This document shows positions 1-5,952 of a stretch of DNA of 11,025 nucleotides, piece by piece. The notes below the pieces were generated by a model, which searched no databases, was not told where the DNA came from, and was given only the letters and a program-made list of their open reading frames with translations. Made by a program: the position numbers and the translations under genes. Position 1 is the first letter of the stretch, and every line of letters begins with the position of its first letter. This stretch comes from CAZQWJ01 sp964597265. GTDB taxonomy: Bacteria; Patescibacteriota; 4484-211; JAGQKX01. The stretch spans positions 1 through 11,025 of the forward strand of contig CAZQWJ010000030.1 in the NCBI GenBank assembly GCA_964597265.1. The letters run 5' to 3'.

Positions 1-13
1 GTGCACCTCCTTA
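1..13 (+). rRNA. rrs: 16S rRNA, 3' terminal bases only (partial)
   Basis: The window opens on CACCTCCTTA (positions 4-13), the anti-Shine-Dalgarno tail that ends bacterial 16S rRNA, and the expected spacer, tRNA-Ala, 23S and 5S genes follow. Only the extreme 3' tail is present, so the body of the gene lies off the left edge. The bases before the tail read GTG rather than the common GGAT. The AAGGAGG site of the S1 gene and the GGAGGAG site of the M23 gene match this tail. The exact mature end cannot be fixed from sequence. Confidence 0.65.
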
Positions 14-305
14 GTGCATTTTGTTAAAAAGTGCCAGTAGCTTAAGTCGACATTATACTATCCTATAGCAAGTGGGGCAACTAAATATAGTAGTGTTTTG
101 TCTGAATATGCAGTATAAGACGCATAGCGACATTGTGCTTCGTTGTCGTATCGTATGCTACGTGCTTGACTTTGGTCTTTGTAATTTAGTATGATATGCA
201 CGCATATGAGGAATGGGAAAAAAGCTAATTTAACCTGCCAAAACAGCGGCAGACTATCCCCATAGATAGTAGTCCAAGTTACAATTTTCCGTAACCTCTG
301 TGCTT

Positions 306-345
306 CAGCGACCGTGTCCCGTCCGACGGGATGCAATAGTCGCTG
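306..345 (+). repeat. spacer stem-loop
   Basis: CAGCGAC (306-312) pairs perfectly with GTCGCTG (339-345). Inside it TCCCGT (317-322) pairs with ACGGGA (326-331) around a CCG loop, with wobble pairs possible between the two helices. No T-run follows, so a processing or folding role in the pre-rRNA is more likely than termination. Confidence 0.6.
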
Positions 346-437
346 AATTTTGTCGTTGTAAGGTTGCACATTTTGAAACATTGTTAGTGAATCCTTCTTG
401 GCGGAAGCAAGACTGCAAACATGTTCGAGAGGAAACA

Positions 438-505
438 CACGAATTGCATTCGTGATTGTTTCAAAACAAGTTTTTGAAACAAAGGCAAATTGCCTTTGGC
501 AATTT
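438..505 (+). repeat. three tandem perfect hairpins before tRNA-Ala
   Basis: Three hairpins abut each other. CACGAAT and ATTCGTG (438-454) close on a TGC loop. GTTTCAAAA (458-466) pairs with TTTTGAAAC (472-480). The third has two mutually exclusive forms: AAAGGCA (481-487) with TGCCTTT (491-497), or AAATTGCC (487-494) with GGCAATTT (498-505). The second form ends on the base before the tRNA. They probably guide 5' processing of the tRNA or separate it from the 16S precursor; this is inference. Confidence 0.6.
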
Positions 506-581
506 GGGGCTGTAGCTCAGTTGGTAGAGCACCACATTTGCAATGTGAAGGTCGTCGGTTCGAGGCCGACCAGCTCCACCA
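506..581 (+). tRNA. tRNA-Ala (anticodon UGC)
   Basis: The sequence folds as a complete 76-nt cloverleaf. The acceptor stem is GGGGCTG (506-512) with CAGCTCC (571-577), including the G3:U70 wobble that alanyl-tRNA synthetase reads. The D-arm loop is AGTTGGTA, the anticodon loop TTTGCAA has TGC at 539-541, and the T loop is TTCGAGG closed by GTCGG and CCGAC. The discriminator is A578 and the CCA end is encoded (579-581). The first anticodon-stem pair is a C-A mismatch. It decodes GCA and probably the wider GCN box. Its place in the 16S-23S spacer is the classic one for tRNA-Ala; the usual partner tRNA-Ile is absent. Confidence 0.97.
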
Positions 582-720
582 CGTAAAGATCTTGTCTGAG
601 TGCAAGCGATAGGGATGCACGAAGCTAGAGCTTTACAGTGTCACGTTAATCCGAGGAACGAGGATTGTACGTGACAAGATCTAACGTGGCACGCGAGTTT
701 AACCTGCCTGCGCAGCCACT

Positions 721-775
721 AACCGACATTCCCGCCCATCAACGAATTTCGTTGGTGGGTGAGAGTGGCGGTTTT
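721..775 (+). repeat. long spacer hairpin, terminator-like
   Basis: The core stem pairs 735-744 with 750-759 (one G-U pair). The flanks continue as AACCG (721-725) with CGGTT (769-773), joined by imperfect pairs. It is followed by a short T-run (772-775). The shape resembles an intrinsic terminator, but it lies inside the rRNA operon, so it is more likely a processing stem or a site read through by antitermination. Confidence 0.55.
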
Positions 776-830
776 GCACTCAATAAGATGAGATCCCTCG
801 ATCGCCCTGAGCGCGACTCGGGATTAATTC

Positions 831-874
831 GGCCAACGTAAAAATCTTCGCCATTGGCTTGATTTTTACGGGCC
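831..874 (+). repeat. strong hairpin before the 23S processing arm
   Basis: CGTAAAAATC (837-846) pairs perfectly with GATTTTTACG (861-870). GGCC (831-834) pairs with GGCC (871-874) outside it, across two unpaired A bases on the left side. The loop contains GCC and GGC, which can add three more pairs. It ends four bases before the processing arm. Confidence 0.6.
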
Positions 875-877
875 TCA

Positions 878-900
878 TTGAACTTTAAAAACTGGACAGA
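878..900 (+). promoter_or_regulatory. 23S processing stem, 5' arm (boxA-like)
   Basis: This 23-nt arm is complementary to 4474-4496 over its full length, with a single G-U pair and no mismatch. Such long flanking helices are the usual double-stranded RNase III substrate that frees pre-23S rRNA. The segment TTGAACTTTAAAAACT also resembles the boxA antitermination signal of Gram-positive rRNA operons; that part is less certain. Confidence 0.85.
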
Positions 901-1443
901 CGACCAACATCTTCCCCTGCAGTAATGCAGGGTGATCAGATATTGACATTAAAGTAAAAATGCTCATAAGGGCAGACGGTGGATGCCTAGGCGAAGAAAG
1001 CCGATGAAGGACGTGGAAGGCTGCGATAAGCTCCGGGTAGGTGTCACACAACCCGTGATCCGGAGATTTCCGAATGGGGAAACCCGTACGTTGAAGAAAC
1101 GTGCAGTTTGTATTGAAGTTTATTCTGCTTTGCAGAATGATATTAGATGCAGATAGGGAACCGGCTGAAGTGAACCATCTCAGTAAGCCGAGGAAAAGAA
1201 ACAATTCCCTGAGTAGCGGTGAGCGAAAAGGGAGAAGCCCAAACCCTGCATTGCAGGGGGTTGTAGGACCATCCTAAAAGGTATGTTTGATAGTAGAAAC
1301 AGTCTGGAAAGCTGTGCCATAGGAGGTAAAAGCCCTGTATACGAAATTGAACATACCAGAGGAAGGTATCCTGAGTACTGCGGGACACGTGAAATCCTGT
1401 AGGAATCTGGGAAGACCAATTCCCAAGGCTAAATACTTTCTTC

Positions 1444-1489
<46 letters not shown>

Positions 1490-1652
1490 GGGAGGGGAGT
1501 GAAATAGTTCCTGAAACCGTTTGTCTGTTAGCAGGTGACGTCCCGACCTTTGGTCGTGGACTACACCGTGTCTTTTGGAGCATAAGTCGGCGAGTCACTC
1601 GATAGTCGCATAAGTTTAAGGGAGTTAAATCCCGGAGGCGTAGCGAAAGCGA

Positions 1653-1670
1653 ATTCTGCACTGCAGAAGG
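1653..1670 (+). repeat. 18-nt micro-hairpin insertion in 23S
   Basis: Where other bacteria read GCGAAAGCGA followed directly by GTCTGAATAGGG, this gene carries about 18 extra bases. They contain TTCTGC (1654-1659), an ACT triloop and GCAGAA (1663-1668). Two helices nearby end in the same kind of hairpin: ATTCTGC, TTT, GCAGAAT (1122-1138) and CCCTGC, ATT, GCAGGG (1244-1258). The comparison sequence is from memory. Confidence 0.6.
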
Positions 1671-2076
1671 GTCTGAATAGGGCCTGAGCGGCTATCGGTG
1701 GACCCGAAACCTGGTGATCTACCCATGGCCAGGGTGAAGGCTCGATGAAAATCGGCTGGAGGCCCGAACCGTTGTACGATGCAAAGTGCTCGGATGAGTT
1801 GTGGGTAGCGGTGAAATGCCAATCGAACCAGGTAATAGCTGGTTCTCTCCGAAATCGCTTTAAGGCGAGCGTCTGGTGAATCCTTTACGGGGGTAGAGCT
1901 ACTGACAGGGTGTAGTTGGTTTACCGGTTGCATCCTTCCAAACTCCGAATACCGTAAAGTCTACCAGGCAAGTTAGAACGTGGGGGCTAAGCTCCACGCT
2001 CGAAAGGGAAACAACCCAGACCGTATGTTAAGGTCCCTAAGTAATAACTAAGTGGGAAAGGAAGTAAGATCGCTTT

Positions 2077-2112
<36 letters not shown>

Positions 2113-2142
2113 CAAAGAAAGCGTAACAGCTCACTGGTCTAT

Positions 2143-2285
2143 CCTTGTGCGGAGCACAAAGGAAGATAAAAGAGCAAAAAGAGAAGGTCAAAAATACAGA
2201 GAAAAATTTTACAGATTTCAAAATTTACTTTGTATCTTTGCTTTTTGAATTTTAATCTTTTATCTCTTTCGCGTTCCGCGCGAGG
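2143..2285 (+). repeat. 23S insert I1 (three-stem element, family A)
   Basis: This 143-nt insert lies directly after the conserved CTCACTGGTC segment, on the 5' side of helix 42. It begins with CCTTGTGC, GGA, GCACAAAGG (2143-2162). A purine-rich arm with AAGATAAAAGAGCAAAAAG (2163-2181) follows and pairs imperfectly with the pyrimidine-rich arm ending near 2265. It closes with a small hairpin (2267-2285). The first eight bases can also pair with the last eight, GCGCGAGG, using G-U pairs. I see no reading frame or intron catalytic core. Confidence 0.85.
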
Positions 2286-2343
2286 TTGGCGATCTTGCGC
2301 CGAAAATGTATCGGGGCTCAAGTTATTCACCGAAACAACGGAT

Positions 2344-2490
2344 CCTTGTGCTTTGCACAAGGAAGATAAGAGAACAAAGAGAGAAGAGCAAAGATACAGA
2401 GAAAAAGTATTGAGATATTTTTAATTCTTCCAATCTGTATGTTTGCTTTTTGATCTTACATCTTTCATCTTCCTCGCGCAGAGCGTGAGG
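2344..2490 (+). repeat. 23S insert I2 at helix 45 (family A)
   Basis: This 147-nt insert replaces the tip of helix 45, between GTPase-centre sequence and GGTAGGAGAGCG. The left hairpin is CCTTGTGC, TTT, GCACAAGG (2344-2362), perfectly paired. The right hairpin is CCTCGCGC, AGA, GCGTGAGG (2472-2490). Between them AAGATAAGAGAACAAAGAG (2363-2381) and AGCAAAGATACAGAG oppose a pyrimidine-rich arm that includes TGTATGTTTGCTTTTTGATC. Helix 45 is a known site of intervening sequences that RNase III removes in some proteobacteria. Confidence 0.87.
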
Positions 2491-2906
2491 ATGGTAGGAG
2501 AGCGATCCAAGGGCGTCGAAGGTGTGCTGTGAGGCATGCTGGAGCGCTTGGATGTGAGAATGCCGACATGAGTAGCGTGAAATCGTTTGAGATTAACGAT
2601 CACCGAAAGTCTAAGGATTCCCTCGGCAGGTACATCCGCGAGGGGTTAGTCGGGCCTAAGGCGAGCCCCGTCGATGCGGGGGTAGTCGATGGACACACGG
2701 TTAAAATTCCGTGACCTTTATAAGTGTACCCATGGGTGACGGCTCTGTAAAAAGGGTCCAAGAAAAGCCATCATGATTAATTGCTTATAGAGTCCGTACC
2801 GCAAACCGACACTGGTAGACAGGATGAGTATTCCAAGGTGATTGAGAGAACCCTCCTTAGGGAACTAGGCAAATTACTACCGTAACTTCGGGAAAAGGTA
2901 GCCCTG

Positions 2907-3050
2907 CCTTATGCTTCGCACAAGGAAGAGAAAAAAGCAAAGAGGGAAAAGCGAAGATACAGAGAGAAGATCTTAAAATTTAAAATATTTTACTCTGTAT
3001 TTTTTCTCTTTGATCTTTCATCTTTTATCTTCTTCGTGCGGAGCACGAGG
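2907..3050 (+). repeat. 23S insert I3 in the helix 63 region (family A)
   Basis: This 144-nt insert follows CCGTAACTTCGGGAAAAGGT and precedes the conserved GACTGTTTAACAAAAACACAG, which places it in the variable helix 63 region. The left hairpin is CCTTATGC, TTC, GCACAAGG (2907-2925) with one A-C mismatch. The right hairpin is CTTCGTGC, GGA, GCACGAGG (3032-3050). The long stem pairs GAAGATACAGAGAG (from about 2953) with a CTCTGTATTTTTTCTC segment (from 2993). Confidence 0.87.
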
Positions 3051-3721
3051 TGGGGGGCACATGAGAAGCCCTGACGACTGTTTAACAAAAACACAGGCCT
3101 CTGCTAACTAGTAATAGGACGTATAGAGGCTGACGCCTGCCCAATGCCGGAAGGTTAACGAAGTTTGTGATTTCTTCTTTGAAGGATGAGCTTACGACCG
3201 AAGCCCCGGTGAATGGCCGCAGTAACTCTGACTGTGCTAAGGTAGCGTAATTCCTTGTCGGGTAAGTTCCGACGTGCACGAAAGGCGTAACGAGTGGGGC
3301 ACTGTCCTCAAGGGGGGACTCAGCGAAATTGCAATACCTGTGAAGATGCAGGTTACTCACACCGGGACAAAAAGACCCCGTGGAGCTTTACTACAGCTTG
3401 ACATTGTTATCGTGAGAATTCTGTGTAGTGTAGTGGGGAGACTATGAAGCGTTGGCGCTAGCTGACGTGGAGTCGCCAATGAAACACCCACCTTAATTGT
3501 TACGGTAACTAACTTTCTGCGATGAATCTCGTAGAAGAACAGTGTCTGGCGGGTAGTTTGACTGGGGCGGTTACCTGCAAAAAAGTAACGCAGGCGCTCA
3601 AAGGTCAGCTATATCCGGATGGAAATCGGATGGTTAGTGCAAGAGCATAAGCTGGCTTAACTGCGAGACCCACAAGTCAAGCAGAGACGAAAGTCGGATC
3701 TAGTGACCCTCCGGTATAATT

Positions 3722-3840
3722 CTTTGTGTGCAGCACAAAGGGAGATAAAAGAGCGAAAAGCAAAGATAAAACCAAAGGAAATTCCTTAATTTTTCTTTTA
3801 TATCTTTTCACTTTTATTTTCTTCCGTGCTGTGCACGAAG
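3722..3840 (+). repeat. 23S insert I4 in domain V (family A)
   Basis: This 119-nt insert sits at the tip of a helix formed by CTCCGG (3709-3714) and CCGGAG (3858-3863), about 50 bases before the peptidyl-transferase loop. It is the shortest copy. The left hairpin is CTTTGTGT, GCA, GCACAAAG (3722-3740). The right hairpin is CTTCCGTGC, TGT, GCACGAAG (3821-3840) with one bulged C. The middle arms, GAGATAAAAGAGCGAAAAGC and its pyrimidine-rich partner, are the most diverged in the family. Confidence 0.84.
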
Positions 3841-3868
3841 ATAAGCGTTTGGTAGCGCCGGAGATTAT

Positions 3869-3899
<31 letters not shown>

Positions 3900-3972
3900 A
3901 GTCGGGCCCAATAGTCCATATTGACGGCCCGGTTCGGCACCTCGATGTCGACCCATCGCATCCTGGGGCTGT

Positions 3973-4012
<40 letters not shown>

Positions 4013-4285
4013 TACGCGAGTTGGGTTCAGACCGTCGCAAGACAGGTCGGTCTCTATCTGGTGTGAGCGGAAAAGGTTTGAGGAGGGCTACTTCTAGTAC
4101 GAGAGGACCGAAGTGGACGAACCTCTAGTGTACGAGTTGTCTTACAGGCATTGCTCGGTAGCTACGTTCGGTCGGGATAAGCGCTGAAAGCATATAAGCG
4201 CGAAGCCTACTTCAAGAAAACCTAGATCCGTGGGAGAATACCACGTTGATAGGCAGCAGGTGTAAGCATAGTAATATGTGTTGAG

Positions 4286-4380
4286 TTTAGTCGTTAGCTA
4301 CGAGCGATTAGCTGTTAGCAATTGGCCAAAAGCCATGAGCAAATAGCTGAAAGCAAATGGCCAATAGCTAATCTTTAGCC
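4286..4380 (+). repeat. 23S insert I5, heptad-repeat element (family B)
   Basis: This 95-nt insert near the 23S 3' end splits the conserved TTGAG...GTACTAATCGATCG stretch. It reads as twelve consecutive 7-mers from 4287 to 4370 of the form NNAGCNN, such as TTAGTCG, TTAGCTA, TTAGCTG, TTAGCAA, AAAGCCA, ATAGCTG, ATGGCCA and ATAGCTA. The first half is broadly complementary to the second, so it can fold as an imperfect hairpin. GAG occurs on both sides (4283-4285 and 4381-4383), possibly a short target duplication. The sequence is unrelated to family A. Confidence 0.78.
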
Positions 4381-4473
4381 GAGCTGTACTAATCGATCGT
4401 TAGCATTTTTACTTTCCTTCAAAGAAGGATTAATTTAGAACATTTAGTTTTAGATACCCCTTCTTTGGAGGGT

Positions 4474-4496
4474 TCTGTCCAGTTTTTAGAGTTCAA
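4474..4496 (+). promoter_or_regulatory. 23S processing stem, 3' arm
   Basis: This is the partner of 878-900; together they form a 23-bp helix with one G-U pair that encloses the whole 23S gene. Small hairpins such as CCTTC, AAA, GAAGG (4416-4428) lie between the mature 3' end and this arm. Confidence 0.85.
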
Positions 4497-4497
4497 A

Positions 4498-4598
4498 GAA
4501 GAGAAAAGATAAAATATCAAAAAGCAAAAATACAAAGTAAATCTTTAAGATTTTATCTGTATATTTTCTTTTTGCTTTCTAATCTTTTATCTTATCTT
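4498..4598 (+). repeat. family A stem in the 23S-5S spacer
   Basis: An A/U-rich inverted repeat fills the 23S-5S spacer. Its arms contain AAGATAAAATATCAAAAAGC and AAAAATACA on the left, and TGTATATTTTCTTTTTGC and AATCTTTTATCTT on the right. These match the long-stem arms of inserts I1-I4. The small terminal hairpins are absent, so this copy is either eroded or a simpler version. It starts immediately after the 3' processing arm. Confidence 0.8.
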
Positions 4599-4607
4599 GA
4601 GCCTTTA

Positions 4608-4727
4608 GTGCTGGTAATTTGAGCGAAGGGGAAACACCTTTTCCCATTCCGAACAGAGTAGTTAAGCCCTTCAGCGCTGACGATAGTATTCCCTCGATGG
4701 AATGCGAAAATAAGTCATTGCCAGCAC
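4608..4727 (+). rRNA. rrf: 5S rRNA
   Basis: GTGCTGG (4608-4614) pairs with CCAGCAC (4721-4727) as helix I of a 120-nt 5S rRNA. The conserved CCCATTCCGAACAGAG segment of loop B/helix III and the AGTATTCCCTCGATGGAATGC helix IV/V region are present. CCTT (4602-4605) and AAGG (4729-4732) can extend the terminal stem into a precursor helix. It is the last RNA gene of the operon. Mature ends are estimated from helix I. Confidence 0.95.
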
Positions 4728-4740
4728 CAAGGGTTTAAGA

Positions 4741-4838
4741 TTAGTCGTTTGTCTTTAGCTTTTAGTCGTTAGTCATTAGTCTTTAGCCATTAGCTAATAG
4801 CTAACAGCCAACGGCCAACGACTAATAGCCAATATCTA
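4741..4838 (+). repeat. heptad-repeat hairpin after 5S (family B)
   Basis: Fourteen in-phase 7-mers run through this stretch. The first eight are TTAGTCN or TTAGCYN types: TTAGTCG, TTAGCTT, TTAGTCA, TTAGTCT, TTAGCCA, TTAGCTA. The later ones are their complements: ATAGCTA, ACAGCCA, ACGGCCA, ACGACTA, ATAGCCA. The array therefore folds back on itself, for example TTAGTCG (4762-4768) with CGACTAA (4819-4825). It separates the rRNA genes from the S1 operon and shares its unit with insert I5. It has no T-run of terminator type. Confidence 0.85.
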
Positions 4839-4860
4839 CTCTCATGTATAATGTGAGTAG
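4836..4860 (+). promoter_or_regulatory. palindrome with -10-like TATAAT before the S1 operon
   Basis: CTACTCTCAT (4836-4845) pairs with ATGTGAGTAG (4851-4860) with one mismatch, and TATAAT (4847-4852) spans the loop. No convincing -35 box lies at the right distance, so it may be a weak promoter, an operator, or an RNA hairpin on read-through from the rRNA operon. It ends 40 bases before the S1 start. Confidence 0.4.
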
Positions 4861-4899
4861 TTCTGAACTTCAAAATTTTCTACAAGGAGGTACGTATGT

Positions 4900-5952
4900 A
4901 TGGCTCAATCAATGGATGAACTCTTGCGCGATGACTTTGCGCTCCCGATGTTACACCGGGGAGACGTTGTCAAAGGTCACGTGCTGTATGTAACCGACCA
5001 GGAAGCACTGGTTGATTTGGGAACCAAATCTGAAGGAATATTACCCAAAAGCGAATTCAAAAATAAAGATCTCAAACCAGGCGACGAAGTGTACGTCTAT
5101 GTACTCACGCCCGAAAGCAAAAAACGTGGCCAAGTCATCGTATCTCTATCAAAAGCCGAAGCAGCCAAGTCCTGGCTGGATCTCAAAAATTATTACGAAA
5201 ACGACAGTCTCTTTACCATCGAAGTGCTTGGCCACAACAAAGGGGGATTGATCGTAGATATTTCCGGTCTGCGGGGATTTTTGCCGTTTTCACATCTGGA
5301 GCATGGCCCTGACCAAAAAATGGCCAGGCCCGAACTCCAAAGCGCACTTGATCGCATGCGCGGAATGCAAATAGAGGTCAAACTGCTCGAACTCAACGAA
5401 GAAGAAGATCGTATCATTGTGTCCGAACGTCTGGCTACCGAAGAGCACGAGCAGCACAAACGAGAAGAATTGTTAGAAACCCTTACCGTAGGGGATGTGG
5501 TTACTGCCACGGTCAAAAACATCATGCCATATGGTTTGGTTGTAGATATCAATGGTGTTGCAGGTTTGATCTCAGAAACCGAACTTTCGTGGGACCCTGC
5601 GATTACCTTAATGTCATTTGGTATTGGCGATGAGGTGCCAGTACGGATATTAGAAATAGACGAGACAACTGGTGATATTCGTGTATCAGCCAAACAAGCC
5701 GCTCAAGATCCTTGGCAACAAATCAAAGAGACCACCAAAGAAGGCCAAACCGTCAAAGGTACGGTCAAAAAGATAACGAGCTTTGGGGTATATATCGAAA
5801 TTGCTGACGGTATCGAAGGTCTTCTGCCATTGTCAAAACTTCCTGAGGACAAGCAACAAGTAGTGGTTGGCGACAAAGTGTCCATCGTTGTAGATAAGAT
5901 CGACAGCGAGAAGCGCCAAATTGATCTGAGCTTCCCTCATGGCAAAAAATAA
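4900..5952 (+). CDS. rpsA: ribosomal protein S1-like protein, four S1 domains
   Basis: This 350-residue protein is built from four S1 RNA-binding folds, at about 20-86, 102-177, 197-266 and 282-346. Each has the family pattern of a GD-V-G-V start, a G-V glycine turn (GLVVDINGVAGLI and GVYIEIADGIEGLLP in domains 3 and 4) and a closing IRVSAK or IDLSF strand. The family binds single-stranded mRNA on the 30S subunit and helps initiation. Four domains is shorter than the six of E. coli S1 and close to Gram-positive forms. The start is set by AAGGAGG at 4884-4890, nine bases before ATG 4900. An ATG at 4896 has the better spacing but opens only a seven-codon frame (4896-4919). The gene heads an operon: radA overlaps its end by 14 nt. 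Its position right after the rRNA genes suits a translation protein. A non-ribosomal S1-domain regulator is the alternative. Confidence 0.9.
   Translation: MAQSMDELLRDDFALPMLHRGDVVKGHVLYVTDQEALVDLGTKSEGILPKSEFKNKDLKPGDEVYVYVLTPESKKRGQVIVSLSKAEAAKSWLDLKNYYENDSLFTIEVLGHNKGGLIVDISGLRGFLPFSHLEHGPDQKMARPELQSALDRMRGMQIEVKLLELNEEEDRIIVSERLATEEHEQHKREELLETLTVGDVVTATVKNIMPYGLVVDINGVAGLISETELSWDPAITLMSFGIGDEVPVRILEIDETTGDIRVSAKQAAQDPWQQIKETTKEGQTVKGTVKKITSFGVYIEIADGIEGLLPLSKLPEDKQQVVVGDKVSIVVDKIDSEKRQIDLSFPHGKK

Larger units (their letters stand above)
14..505 (+). other. 16S-tRNA internal transcribed spacer
   Basis: This stretch has no credible coding sequence; the open frames across it have no ribosome site and no recognisable protein. 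It holds a strong stem-loop at 306-345 and three tandem hairpins at 438-505, annotated separately. A looser pairing of CGACA with TGTCG lies around 127-147. The region is the expected place for RNase III and RNase P/E processing of the pre-rRNA. Confidence 0.75.
582..950 (+). other. tRNA-23S internal transcribed spacer
   Basis: This is non-coding spacer with nested stems. Bases 586-596 pair with 673-683 (GATCTTGTC with GACAAGATC), enclosing GTCACGT with ACGTGAC and AATCC with GGATT. A 721-773 hairpin and an 831-874 hairpin follow, then the 23S processing arm at 878-900. CCCTGCA (915-921) and TGCAGGG (926-932) form a 7-bp hairpin with a GTAA loop between that arm and the 23S start. No gene is seen. 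Confidence 0.75.

Noticed and set aside
58..438. A 126-codon open frame on the minus strand in the 16S-tRNA spacer
   Set aside because: It has no ribosome site, no recognisable protein features, and it covers transcribed spacer with conserved-type stem-loops.
2143..3840. Group I or group II introns as an explanation for the 23S inserts
   Set aside because: At 119-147 nt they are too short for a catalytic core, and they lack intron landmarks; their shape is a simple stem flanked by hairpins.
4741..4838. CRISPR array
   Set aside because: The repeat unit is 7 nt, contiguous, with no spacers, and it becomes its own complement halfway.
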